Below are positions 1 through 11,229 of a stretch of 64,000 bases of DNA, piece by piece (position 1 is the stretch's first letter; each line of letters begins with the position of its first letter). The translations under genes were made by a program, and so were the position numbers. The notes beneath the pieces were generated by a model, which was given only the letters and a program-made list of their open reading frames with translations, made no database searches and was not told where the DNA came from. Source of the DNA: Plasmodium brasilianum. Lineage: Eukaryota > Apicomplexa > Aconoidasida > Haemosporida > Plasmodiidae. The stretch spans positions 1,696,928-1,760,927 of the forward strand of contig NC_090125.1 of assembly GCF_023973825.1 (NCBI RefSeq). Reading direction: 5' to 3'.

Positions 1-195
1 AATGTACAGTATTATAAAAAAGAGTAAAAACTGCGACCACCGTTAACTATAAATACATTTATACATATATAAATTAATTCAATGAATTTTCCCATTTTTC
101 GCTAATATATGATTATGAGAAGCGATTGATGTGTAAATAAGTATATTTTTATGTATATACAAATGTGCATACACATGTATATACATAAATGTCTG

Positions 196-234
<39 letters not shown>

Positions 235-501
235 GTGTTTGTAATAGATCGATTTAAAGGATAATTTTCATTTTTTGAAATTTTAAAAGATACCATTTTT
301 TTTTATCCTTCCGTTAATGATAGGTGTGAGTTAATTTTTCTTTAATTAAAATCCAAACAAATTCGAAGAAAAAGAATTTAATTGGTAGTTTAGTGGTAGC
401 ATATTAGCTACATACCAACATCATATTGATAACCCTTTGAGAACAATTCGACAATATATTAAGGACTGCATAAAATACGTTTAAGGGGTAAATATTAAAA
501 G
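1..501. other. 5' flank of the V-ATPase G gene
   Basis: No coding sequence was recognised. The stretch holds a (TA)n tract at about 199-230 and ordinary AT-rich sequence, and probably contains the promoter and 5' UTR of the gene starting at 502. A short A-box-like string near 387-400 was examined as a possible tRNA and rejected. Confidence 0.6.
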
Positions 502-1427
502 ATGGCACAAAATAAAGGATCGAATGTTTTAATTCAACAATTACTTAAAGCAGAGGAGGAAGCAGATTTAGTAATTAAAAAAGCCAAAGATGGTAAAACC
601 TTCTCGGAAAAAAATATATATACGTATGTATATATATTTGTATATATGTGTATATGTATGTATATGTATATGTATGTATATGTATGTATGTACAATGTGC
701 CAAAAATGTTAGTGAAAATTTAGACATACCTATTTTAACATAAGAATTTTTGTTTAATTGCACAATTACGAATGTTATTTTAGCTACTTTACCCTTTTTT
801 TAAAAAAATAGAACAATGGAAAAGTCATATAGTTGTATCATTTATTCATTGCGTTAATATTTTGTCATATTTCGTCTATTTCGTCTATTTCGTCTATTTC
901 GTCATTTTTCCTTATGCCTCTTTATAACCCTTTTCCTTTTTTTTTTTTTTTTTTTGTAAGTACGTGCAAAAATGCTGAAGGAAGCTGAGACGACGGCAGC
1001 GGAGGAATTAAAAATTTTTCGAGCCAAAGAAAAAGAGCGTTTAAATAAGGGTCATAAAGAGGTAGGGTAACAAAAAAGAAAATAAATAAATATACGTATA
1101 TGTACCTATGTACGTATATGTATATAAGTACGTATATGTACATAAGTACGTATATATACATAAGTACGTATATATACATAAGTACGTATATGTACATAAG
1201 TACGCCCGTGTAATTAATTACATATGCGTTTGTTTCAACCGCTTGACTGATAGAAATCCACAGCTGAAGATGAAGCCGTAACACAAATCGAACAAAACAC
1301 AAAAGATGAAATTAAAAAGTATAAGGAGTTATTTAAGAAAAATAAAGATCAAGTTGCCCAGTTTGTGTATGATAAGGTTTTTACAGTAGATTTAACAATT
1401 CCCGACTGTACGCAAAAGTCCCTTTAA
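502..1427 (+). CDS. vatG: V-type proton ATPase subunit G (3 exons)
   Basis: Exons are 502-592, 961-1061 and 1254-1427, giving 121 residues. Introns are GT..AG and phases 1 and 0 close exactly. The product starts MAQNKGSNVLIQQLLKAEEE and continues with KMLKEAETTAAEELK and TAEDEAVTQIEQ, the Ala/Glu/Lys-rich helix typical of subunit G (Vma10 family). In that family the protein forms the peripheral-stalk heterodimer with subunit E and holds the V1 head against rotation. In Plasmodium the V-ATPase acidifies the digestive vacuole and works at the plasma membrane. The length is normal for the family. Residues at the first splice (codon G|TA) encode Val, which is plausible but not diagnostic. Next downstream on the same strand is RPL9, about 2 kb away, so it is transcribed independently. 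Family assignment is very secure; exact junctions are hand-called. Confidence 0.93.
1094..1205. repeat. 18-bp tandem repeat in V-ATPase G intron 2
   Basis: About six copies of a unit close to TACGTATATGTACATAAG, partly self-complementary, fill much of the second intron (1062-1253). Copies vary at a few positions (TATATG versus TATATA). This is ordinary intronic expansion for this genome and does not touch the exons. Confidence 0.7.
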
Positions 1428-2829
1428 CATTTTTACGTGAACATATATGCATTTGTTCTACTATCATACAATTTTTTTTATTTTGCACACGTTTAATAAA
1501 TAAGGAAATTGAACCCACATGTGTATACATATGTGCAGCATCTATGTACGTGTATATATATGCACGTATCAGTGCCATGTTTGAAGGTGTATATCAAAAG
1601 GAGAGTGCTAAACAGGAGCTATAAAATACATTGCATTATGTTAGATTTTTGTGTATATTGATGTACGCGTGTATATGTGCGTGCATTTGCTCAGATGTAT
1701 TTATTCATTTATATACTTGTGCAGTATTTTTTATTTTTTTTATTTTTGTCCGTCATTTTAAATTTCATTTAAAAAGGAAAGAGCTGTAGTGGTTATAAAT
1801 AATAAGCTCAGCGTGCAAGTACATATTATATATATACATAAGTACACACACAGGTCTATATAAATTTTGTTAAAAATTTAAAATTTTTTAATCTTTTTTT
1901 TGTTATATTTTTTTATGCAAATGTTAATTTTTTCCCAATTTTTTTTTTTTTTTTGTTACCCATATACTTGACAATGCAGGAAAAAAAAAAAAAAAAAAAT
2001 ACTATTTAAAAGAAAAAACGATTACATTATATTATGGCAGTGCTTGAAAGCAGCTTACGGTGTGCAGTACACGAGAAGCGCACAAATATAAATGAACGGA
2101 TAAAATATACATATATGCTTATAAATATATGCTTATAAATATATGCTTATATATATATGCTTATATATATATATGGACATATGGACATATGGACATATGC
2201 TCATCACAAAATCGCATAGAGGTACGCATACTGCTTGTAACAGGGTTATATTTTATGTACAACAATTTCGAATAATACTTTTTTTTTTTTTTTTCATCAG
2301 CTTAATAGTAATATTAATGGGATTTTTGTTGCCATCTCTGTCATTAGAAGAAAAGGAATATCTGAATGTTTAGCAAATATATTTTATAAATCTACCAACA
2401 ACGTTTTTGTATTTACTTATAATAAATTTGTTTTTTTATGTTTTATTATTTTTCTTTTTTTTTCTATATTACTTATGCTGCTGCATTAAATAGATAGAGC
2501 TTTATCACATCATCCGCATTTTGATGCTCTTATTTTTATTACCTTGTCCCCCTCTTGGTCAAACTTATAATTATATATATATATATATATATATACATGT
2601 GGTGATAAAAGAGGTTGGCACTCCCTTTTACATGTTAAATGTTTTATAATATTAAAAGAATACTGATAATTACAAATTGCTAATGTATATGTATGCACAT
2701 ATACACGTATACATATATATATATATATATATATATGATTTCATTTTTAAAAAATTTTTTATTTTTTTGTTACATTCTTGGGTAAATAAAAATATATTTC
2801 ACTAATAGTTGTTACACGCATTTTTTTTT

Positions 2830-2865
<36 letters not shown>

Positions 2866-3511
2866 CTAAATATGTGAATACGTCAAATTGGTCCAAAATA
2901 AAAGGCCAAAAAATGGTCCAAAGAAAGCATATTGTTAAGGTATATTATATACATATGGAGAGCTTGCTATCAACTTCACTTTAACGAAATGGAAAAATGA
3001 AAAACAATTCTAACGTACTTGCATTTATTTACGCGTATGTATAAATGCGCACCTATCATTTTTTTTCAGGTTATTTGATTAAGTTTTATTTATTTATTTT
3101 TATTTTGAACCATTTGGCCAATACATCTCGGGATTGGGCACTCACATTCACTAATTTTTAAGCCGTGAAATCGCCGAAACGGAGAGAAAGAATGGTACAT
3201 ATATAGAAGTATATATTATATATTTACATACATATGTAACATACATAGGCTTACGAGTACTTCGTATATATGTACACCAGTATTATTTGTATACGCTCAA
3301 ACGCACCTAACAAAAAGAATTGAAGTTCATAAGGACTGCTTAAAAAAAAAAAAAAAAAAAAAAAAATTGTAAAGCAAAAAAATATAGTATATAGTAACAA
3401 GTTGAAATAAGAAAAAATAACAATTCTTAAATTTTTTAAAAAAAGAAAAAAAAAAAATTGTAATTTATATTATTTCTTCCATTCCTTTGATTAAATGATT
3501 TTTTTTTTAAA
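1428..3511. other. Intergenic, V-ATPase G to RPL9
   Basis: About 2.1 kb without a convincing gene. It contains a short array of an ATATATGCTTATAA-like unit at about 2110-2175 followed by GGACATAT copies to about 2200. A T-run/A-run pair lies at about 1937-2000, (TA)n at 2574-2595 and 2714-2736, a long T tract at about 2822-2867 and A-rich runs at 3342-3366. Short open frames here are low-complexity. The distal part probably carries the RPL9 promoter. Confidence 0.6.
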
Positions 3512-4805
3512 ATGAAAACCATAGTATCATCTCAAAAGGTCATAATTCCTGAAGGAGGTAAAATAAATACAAACAAATAGAGAACATAATAATAATAAAA
3601 GTTAAAAAGAGGTTATATGTGTTTATATGTATATATGTGTATGTATATAAAATGAACTGAATGAATGACGATGTGAACGGTTTAAGAGGCGAAGCCTGTT
3701 TTGATAAACGAATTAGTGGTATCGTACACTTACATATATAATGTATATATATATTATGTACATACCATTACGGCAAAGTACGGATGTAAGGGTATTCCCG
3801 TAACATTTTTGAAAGAAATTCCAATTATGAAAACGCAAATATAAAAGAAAAAAGAAAAAAAAAAAAAAAAAAAAAAAAAAAATTAAAAATTTGTTAACCA
3901 TGTTATATAATAATTTGTTAAAAAAAATTTGAATAAATGTAGCATAGTCACGTTCAAAAAGAAAAGGCAGTAAAGATAATTGTCGCTCTCATGAGCGCTA
4001 AGATATTCTTCGCACATAATTATAATACATATATATATGTATATCAGTTGGTATGTGTTACATACATTAATATATATATATATATATATATATATGTGCA
4101 AATTTAAGCACAAAAGGGGATATTGGACCAATATGATGATGTGTGTCGATGAATATTCGCATAATGTACACACATTGTATGAAATTGAAAATTCGCATAT
4201 ACATACACATGCCCATACACTTACCTTTTTTTTTTTTTTTTTTTTTTTTTATGTTCCCTTTTTTTCGTATTTCCCCAGTTAACGTTGCAATAAATTCGAG
4301 GAAGATAACAGTAACAGGAAAGTATGGCACTCTAAAGAGAAGTTTTAGACATTTACCCATAGATGTTCGATTGAATAAGTTAAAGAAGTATATAAAAGTG
4401 GTTATGTGGTTTGGTGTACCAGATAGTTTAGCATGTATTAGAACAGTATGTACCCATTTAAAGAATATGTTTACTGGAGTTACTAAAAAGTTTTTATATA
4501 AAATGAGACTCGTTCATGCTCACTTTCCAATCAATTCAAATATTGTTGACAATAACAAATTAATTGAAATAAGAAATTATTTAGGAGAGAAGAGAGTTAG
4601 ATTTGTTAAAGCCTTGCCAGGAGTACTTATAGAAAAATCTCCAAATGTAAAAGATGAAATATATGTAAGTGGTGCCGATATTGAAAATGTATCTTTAACC
4701 GCAGCCTTAATACATCAATCGGTTTTATGCAGAAATAAAGATATTCGTAAATTTCTTGATGGTATTTATGTGTCCGAGGTCACTACAGTTGAGAAGGATG
4801 AATAG
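3512..4805 (+). CDS. RPL9: 60S ribosomal protein L9 (uL6), 2 exons
   Basis: Exons are 3512-3557 and 4279-4805, giving 190 residues with phase 1 closing exactly. The short first exon encodes MKTIVSSQKVIIPEG. The second gives the rest of a textbook eukaryotic L9, including GTLKRSFRHLPIDV, KNMFTGVTKKFLYKMRLVHA, HFPINSN and the very conserved C-terminal NKDIRKFLDGIYVSE. The protein is part of the large ribosomal subunit (two-domain uL6 fold near the GTPase-associated centre). Eukaryotic L9 corresponds to bacterial L6, so some malaria annotations call it L6. The long ORF reading through the intron from 4143 is an artefact: its Met and poly-Phe leader are intronic. Length equals the usual eukaryotic size. 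Confidence 0.96.
3558..4278 (+). other. RPL9 intron 1
   Basis: This 721-bp intron is long for the genus. It contains poly(A) at about 3853-3881, (TA)n at about 4070-4094 and a T tract just before the acceptor. A compact GC-rich hairpin, CGCTC-TCAT-GAGCG, lies at about 3984-3998 in otherwise very AT-rich sequence. I looked for snoRNA boxes and did not find a convincing set. Confidence 0.7.
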
Positions 4806-5016
4806 TTTTTCTTGTACCCATAATACGCGTGTATATATATGTACACATATTGTATATATATGTACGTATGTATGTTTGCATATATCCCTTCCTGTACTGC
4901 CCACGTATGTATATGTAAGAACACGTGTGGATGTTTTTAAATTACCCCACAACTAGTAAACAACATAAAGAACTTAATATTTTTTATTATTAAAACAACA
5001 CAACGAAATTAGAAAG

Positions 5017-5091
<75 letters not shown>

Positions 5092-6221
5092 TAAGAGAAA
5101 AAAGGATATGCGAAAAAAAGATAACAGAAAAAAGGAAAAAATATTTCCAATTTTTAAAATGCTTTAAAATGAAAAAACTTTGAAATGCTTTATGCTTTTA
5201 CACAAAATATTATTTATTCAAAATAATATTTTCGAAATGTCCGAACGAAATATATATGTGAGAAAGTAAAACAACAAAACGTTGTTAAATCCTACCATTT
5301 GCAAATGTGGGCGTTGATATGCGTCGATTAAATGATATGCTTTTCCTCTGAAGGTGCAATAAAAATGTAATGTTTCTCCTTTATAATTAAATATATTTTT
5401 TCTATCCTTTCAATAATGTTAAGTTGTTGCTTATATTATTTTTTCCTTTTTTTTTTTTTTTTTTCATTTTTTCTTATATTTTACGTAATTCCACCAATTA
5501 GCTGTTTTGTATTATACTCATTCAAAACAATGTTCAGATCACATGCTCATATGTTATATATGTGTGCATACGTAATGTTCTTTTTTTTTGATGGGATAAA
5601 TGCAAAAAAAAGAGGAATTAAAGTAAATTATAAAATTCTCATTCATATAAGTCAACATAAATGACCATACATACATATATACGTGTATAGGTATTTACGT
5701 ATGTATATATGTGCTTATTTGCTTATATAAATATATGTATTCATTTATTTATTACGAAAGTTTTGCTTCTAACCAGCGTCATTGCACTGTCCTTTCAAGA
5801 AAATTTATACATAGGAAGAAATATTTTTTCCTCAAGCAAATTATTTTCATTGTGCCACTCGTCTTAAATTATAAGAGCACCACGTTTCAGTATATGTTTA
5901 ATTTGCAGCAATTTGAAAAAAAAAAAAAAAAAAAAAAAAAATTAACGAACAAAATAAAAATATAAACAAAACATAGTACAATCCTGCATAGCAAAATATA
6001 ATACAGAAAAACGAAGTAGAACAAAATACAACTGTCACCTATTATTTTTACTAAATGAAATGAATAGTTTAATAAAATCCTTGCTTATTCATGCATTTCT
6101 TCGTTTTACCTTCCATTTATGCACAATTTTAATTTATGTACAAGCAATTTTTTTTTTTTTTTTTTTTTTTTTTTACCTGTTATGTGTAAACAACATAATA
6201 CGTTATATCTCGAACAGAATA
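4806..6221. other. Intergenic, RPL9 to FabZ
   Basis: About 1.4 kb with a very long homopolymer (see 5017-5089), a T tract at about 5449-5464, an A tract at about 5918-5941 and a T tract at 6149-6174. An in-frame upstream ATG at 6060 would add a Phe-rich stretch to FabZ encoded by the 6149-6174 T tract. I regard that as 5' leader rather than coding. Confidence 0.6.
5017..5089. repeat. 73-nt poly(A) homopolymer
   Basis: There is an uninterrupted run of A between G5016 and G5090. It is the longest homopolymer I noticed in the window. Its exact length is likely to be uncertain because of sequencing limits. Confidence 0.85.
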
Positions 6222-7683
6222 ATGCGTTACCTCTTTATTTACACAACTGTTATTGCGCCCATATTATGCCTATATATGAAAAAGAGGAATTTATATTTTT
6301 TGTTCCCATCAACGAACATTTTCAACGAAAAAAATAATTTTAAAAATTATAAGATAGCTAATAAAAATTTAAGTAAAGAAAAAATATGTGCAGGCAAGGA
6401 AACAATAAATGATGATGACATAAGCGCAGAAAATATTTCGAATTTAACATCTTATTCTAATTATGACACAATAGATATAGAAGATATAAAGAACATTATT
6501 CCACATAGATATCCATTTCTTTTAGTTGATAAAGTAATACATATTCAAGTAAACAAAAAAATAATTGGTGTAAAACAAGTTTCGGTAAATGAAAATTTTT
6601 TCAATGGTCATTTTCCTCAAAAATCAATTATGCCAGGCGTTTTACAGATAGAAGCATTAGCCCAATTAGGCGGGATATTATGCCTCAAAAATGAAGAGAG
6701 CCAAAAAAAGAATAATTTATTTTTGTTCGCAGGGGTCGATGGGGTCAGGTGGAAGAAACCGGTCCTTCCAGGTCGGGCTAATTCACACCCTCACGTGCAT
6801 TAACATACATACATATATATATGATATATATACATACAATTTATTCATACATTATACATATACAATATATACATACAATTTATTCATACATTATACATAT
6901 ACAATATATACATACAATATATATACCCATATAACATATACATACAATATATACTTAGTATAGAAGAAAAAAAAATAATATAAATTTATCTATACTTTAT
7001 GAACACATGCCCACATATACAAGAGTGTGCAAATCTGCAAAGTTTTACTGTCAATCTCTGAAAGCTAAACATTTTATATATAGCTACTTACGGGGGGAAA
7101 AAATAAAAATAAGCGTTTCTTTTATGGCCATTTGTCAATACATATTTGTAGAAGACCTGTCAGTTTTTATATAATTATTAAATTTAAATGATTCTTTGGT
7201 TAAGATCCTCCATAACAAAAATGCAATTATCCTACGTATCCGTTTATTTATTAGTATCATCATTACTATTACTACAGCTGTTATTTTAGTTTTAATTTTT
7301 TATTTTATCTTCATTTTTGTCTTTATCGTAATCTTTATTTTTATCTTTATTGTAATCTTTATTTTTATCTTTATTGTAATCTTTATTTTTATCTTTATTG
7401 TAATCTTTATTTTTATCTTTATTGTAATTTTTATTTTTATCTATATTGTAATTTTTATTTTTATCTTTATTGTAATTTTTATTTTTATCTTTATTGTTAT
7501 TTTTTTCTATTTTTTCCTTTTTTTTATTTTTTTCTTCCCTATTCAGGCGATACATTAATTATGGAAGTAGAACAAATTTCATTCAAACCGTCACTTGGTG
7601 TTGCTAAGTTGCGGGGTGTAGGTTATGTAGGGGGTAATGTTGTTATAAAAATTGAAGAAATGATTTTTGCTTTATCGAAATAA
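6222..7683 (+). CDS. fabZ: Apicoplast beta-hydroxyacyl-ACP dehydratase FabZ (2 exons)
   Basis: Exons are 6222-6771 and 7547-7683 (228 residues, phase 1 closes). FabZ dehydrates 3-hydroxyacyl-ACP to trans-2-enoyl-ACP in the type II fatty acid cycle, which in Plasmodium runs in the apicoplast. The N-terminus from ATG 6222 has a hydrophobic segment (MRYLFIYTTVIAPILCLY) followed by Lys/Asn-rich sequence, as expected for a bipartite signal plus transit peptide. The hotdog-fold core is clear: IPHRYPFLLVD, the catalytic-His motif NGHFP, PGVLQIEALAQ (helix with the catalytic Glu), FAGVDGVRWKKPVLPGD and the C-terminal EEMIFALSK. The exon 1 frame runs on into intron sequence and stops within 33 nt, so the second exon is required. 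An upstream in-frame ATG at 6060 is possible but would encode a Phe-rich T-tract. The gene is convergent with the next one (136 bp between stops). Confidence 0.94.
6805..6960. repeat. Imperfect tandem repeat in FabZ intron
   Basis: Copies of a unit related to ATACATACAATTTATTCAT and ATTATACATATACAATAT lie just inside the 775-bp intron. They are low-complexity and non-coding. Confidence 0.65.
7316..7500. repeat. 24-bp minisatellite in FabZ intron
   Basis: About seven copies of a 24-bp unit built on ATCTTTATTTTTATCTTT plus ATTGTA lie close upstream of the acceptor at 7545-7546. The period is a multiple of 3, so it stays open in frames on both strands and creates spurious ORFs. The T-rich plus strand effectively forms an extended polypyrimidine region. 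Confidence 0.75.
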
Positions 7684-7819
7684 ATTACTTTAAAAAAAAA
7701 AAAAACAACAAATTTTTAATATAATTCATTTAAAAATCTTTTATAAATCAAAAAAAAAAAAAAAAAAAAAAAGCAATGGAAATATAGTAATGGTACCTTA
7801 GACTGCAATAGCAAAAGCA

Positions 7820-9615
7820 TTAACAAGAAATAACGGTTTCACACCATTTTTGACATAACGGACAAATCTGTAGAAAGAAAGAAAACAGCAATATGAGTGA
7901 ACTAGTTTTGATGTTAAATGTTTTTATTTGTTTAGTATGTTTGTCTTTTCATTATTTTATTTTATCAATACCTCCATACACCCTACAAAGAGCAGTAGCA
8001 GCTTTTACCTATAAAAATAAGATAAAAATAAGAGAAAAGAAACGAAAAAACTTTTCTGTTTTTCTATCTTTTAATATTATTGTTCCTAATATCGACAAAT
8101 TTATTTATATTTTATTACTCATTTTTTCACAGGATAATACACAGCATATGCTATTTTATTTTATTGTATCTTGTCTTATTTTATTGTATCTTGTCTTATT
8201 TTATTGTATTTTTTTTTTTATTATATTTTTTTTTATTATATTTTTTTTTTATTATATTTTTTTTTATCATATTTTGTTTTATTTTATTTTTTTTTATTAT
8301 ATTTTGTTTCATTTTATTTTGTTTCATTTTATTTTGTTTCATTTTATTTTGTTTTATTTTATTTTGTTTTATTTCATTTTGTTCATTATTGTTCCAAGTA
8401 ATCACCACTTCCCAAACGGCTGATGTAGCCATAAACAGTGTTGAAAAGACGGGGTACGGCAATTTGCACGTGTACTAAAATATGAAAACATGAATAAAAA
8501 GAGAAATGAATGTACTAATGAATTAGTGTACGTATGAACAGAAAAAAGAGAAAACCAGATATATTAAATGCAAATTTTCTGAAGCTTTAAATTTTAAAAA
8601 TGTTATAAAATGGAAATTCAATTTTTAAAATATTTGACAACATGCCATGTTCATGTAAATTTATATTTTATTATGTCCTGTTCATAAAAATATTCAAATT
8701 TTTTTTTTTTTTGGCTAGTTGTTCCTTTTTACCGGGAAATTTTTTAAAGCGCAAACATGTACAGGGCCAATGAAAATACAGGCACATAATACTGCTATCA
8801 TACTATTTACAACATGAGTTGTTACCAAAAAAATGTCATATGCAAAATCAGCTCCTCCTCTAACATATGTACATATATTCATCATATTCTATAAATTCAG
8901 AAAGAAGAAAATTATAGGAGAGAAACATAATAGTCTTCATTATAAGGAAGCCATTTAAATGTTCAAATACATGAAAAAAGAAAAAAAGGGAAAAGAAAAA
9001 GGAGAAAATAGAGAAAAAAAAAAAAAAGAAGAAAATGATGTATCATTGTTACCTCTAATTTTTTGCACTCCGCCTCTGTATTACATGGTGTGTCTGTTTG
9101 AAGAAAAAAGAAAGAAATGAATAAATAAATGGAAAAACAAATAGACAAACAAATGGACAAACAAATGGACAAACAAATGGACAAACAAATAGACAAACAA
9201 ATAGACAAACAAATGGACAAACAAATGGACAAACAAATGGGCAAGCAGATTGACAAACAAATGCATGCACGAATTAATAATCCTCCGCAAAACATGCAAT
9301 TTTCTTATTAGCCATATTTTCCCTAAATTGTTAATTATAGCAAAATTTTTAAAATTTTTTCCGTCTATTTTTTATTTTGCTCGTTTTATGTATTTCCATT
9401 TCCTTGTGTTTTTATTTTATGAAGACGATGTTGCAGATGGAACAGTTATTGAACGTTATAGTAATAAAAGCAATGAACAGATTTTTCTCTAAAATGCTTT
9501 TTGTTATGATGCTCGCGTTCTCTCTCAACCTGCGTCTAAGTCCTTAGGAAGTGACATTGCGATTTGTACGTGTATATACATGTATCTATGTATACATAAA
9601 TGCATATACACATAT

Positions 9616-9679
<64 letters not shown>

Positions 9680-11229
9680 GCACATATACACAACTGCCAG
9701 CTTTTATGGGGGGAGGTGGGGCAAATAATCAGTACATGCGTAAAAGTAACAGTAAGTTAAAAAATACGGACTAGAAAATCAAACAAAATAACTAAGAAAA
9801 AATAAGCAAATTAAAATTACTAATATTTGGGGTTTTAATTCTATGATTTGTTTGTATTGTTCAAAATTTGGTGTAACATATTGTGCTTCTATTTCTTTTA
9901 ATTTGATAAATTGCTGTTTGATTAAATTTATCATAGACTTTGCTAATATTCTCTTTGAATCTGTTGATTTCTTGAAAAAGAAAAAGTAAAAATAGGAGCA
10001 TAAAAATGGATAGAAACAGGTAACAAATAGAATGAGTGGGAACAACTCAGAACAAATGGGAAAAAAAAAAAATAAATAAACCTACTTCATTTAGTAAATT
10101 TTCGTAATCCTTAATAAAGCGATCTCCTGCGTATCTTTTCATGGAAGCCTTAAAGAAAATACACCAAATGGACAGATAAAAATGCGTTATTCATGGACTA
10201 TTACGTGTAAAGATATAACGTTTCGTGCACTGTATTCTCATTTGACGTTTTTACTAACGAACCATATATGTAAATATATGTATGTCTGGGCTTATGTATG
10301 TATGCATGTGTGTATATATTTATTGGAGAGAAGGAATGGGGGAAAGTGGGTTCCCCAGTTTAGGGGAACTTTTATATACCTTTAAGTCCTCCTCATCAGT
10401 AGGGCTTAGAAATACATCGCTGAGTTTATTTGAAGGAAAAGTTGAAAGCATTTTTGAAACACTATCTTTATTTTATAATTTCCCACCCTTTTCTTTTAAA
10501 GATATTGCAATATGTATTTTTAGATTTTCATTGTTCTGTATGTTTTCTATATATTTTATGAAACTTGTTTTACTATGTCCTTACTTGTTTTTGTAATTTC
10601 TTATTATTTCCCTAAAAAATATGTTTTGGCATTTATGTACCTATGTTCACGGCTTTATTTTTTAACTTGTTGTGTTCATTTTATCTTGAACCTAAAAACG
10701 GCCACGTCTCTATCTAATTAGACATGTGCAAACGGGAGTATGCATTTATCCATATGTGTATGTATGTGTGTATGTATAGGTGTAGGTACGTGCACACGTT
10801 CTTATTTTTTGCACAACTGAACTTGCATGTATGTGTAAATTTTTGTAAGCTGTTTTTCTCCGCACCTCCATAGTCCTCTCGTAGATGTCTTTCCACGGTT
10901 TTAGTAACTAATGACAAATAAAAAAAATAAAATAAAAGGAAAGAAGTAAAATAAAAAATTAAAATAAAATAAACTAAAATAAAATAAATTAAAATAAATT
11001 AAAATAAAAGAAATTAAAATAAATTAAAATAAAAGAAATTAAAATAAATTAAAATAAATTAAAATAAATTAAAATAAAATAAAAAAAAAGGCCCCCATTT
11101 AGTAAAAAAAAAACATGGTCTGTTACATTCTCTTGGAAAAACACTTGTGCTGAACAAGCCTATACAAAAATACCCTTCTAAAAAAATTAGGAAATAAATT
11201 AAGAGAAGCCCTTTTATGCTTTTTTTCAT
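7820..11229 (-). CDS. Small secreted Cys-rich-tail protein, unknown function (9 exons)
   Basis: Not recognised. Proposed exons, in transcript order, are 11229-11166, 10907-10866, 10465-10380, 10148-10086, 9970-9821, 9542-9530 (13-nt micro-exon), 9093-9053, 8474-8406 and 7867-7820. All phases close and give 191 residues. Residues 1-21 form a signal peptide ([18 protein letters not shown] core). Charged helical sequence follows, with [24 protein letters not shown] and [15 protein letters not shown]. The C-terminal fifth carries seven Cys in [20 protein letters not shown] and the end [15 protein letters not shown]. No transmembrane segment follows the signal. I infer a disulfide-bonded secreted or vacuolar protein. 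Doubtful points are the micro-exon (needed to fix phase between exons 5 and 7), the first donor (GTATAG) and whether exon 8 ends at 8406 or 8409. Position suggests orthology with P. falciparum PF3D7_1322900 (memory, unverified). Confidence 0.6.
8275..8400. repeat. Pentamer-based repeat in last intron of the secreted-protein gene
   Basis: ATTTTGTTTC/ATTTTGTTTT units fill the intron between 7868 and 8405, preceded by ATATTTTTTTTT runs from about 8210. On the coding (minus) strand this is A-rich. It creates long spurious ORFs in several frames. Confidence 0.7.
9129..9262. repeat. 12-bp tandem repeat (ACAAATGGACAA) in intron
   Basis: About eleven copies of ACAAATGGACAA or ACAAATAGACAA lie in the intron between the 13-nt micro-exon and the exon at 9053-9093. 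Because the period is 12 it reads open on both strands (KQMD or CPFV repeats), but the splice frame excludes it. Confidence 0.8.
9618..9675. repeat. (TA)n microsatellite
   Basis: About 28 TA units lie in the intron between the 9821-9970 exon and the micro-exon. It is the longest pure (TA)n run in this part of the window. Confidence 0.85.
10925..11085. repeat. AAATTAAAAT-type repeat in intron 1
   Basis: Degenerate TTAAAATAAA and AAATAAATTAAAAT units, fully AT, lie in intron 1 of the secreted-protein gene (10908-11165). They form a T-rich tract on the coding strand ahead of the exon 2 acceptor. Confidence 0.7.

Noticed and set aside
380..460. Possible tRNA (A-box-like TAGTTTAGTGG and weak B-box-like ATTCGAC)
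   Set aside because: The D, anticodon and acceptor stems do not pair, and the B-box lacks its GG and CC flanks.
4143..4278. ATG upstream of RPL9 exon 2 giving a 220-residue product
   Set aside because: The leader is intron sequence with a poly-Phe T tract. The short exon 3512-3557 restores the canonical L9 N-terminus and phase.
6060..6221. Upstream in-frame start for FabZ
   Set aside because: It would add a Phe-rich T-tract segment. ATG 6222 gives a normal signal-plus-transit leader and the usual length.
7196..7558. Phe/Ile repeat ORF of 120 residues
   Set aside because: It is the FabZ intron minisatellite; the true acceptor is at 7545-7546.
7820..7867. Alternative C-terminal frame ending [13 protein letters not shown]
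   Set aside because: Open, but its phase does not match the preceding exon (8406-8474 ends in phase 0). The phase 0 frame gives the Cys-rich end.
9055..9299. [12 protein letters not shown] repeat ORFs on the minus strand
   Set aside because: They are products of the 12-bp intronic repeat. Only 9053-9093 is retained as exon, by phase.
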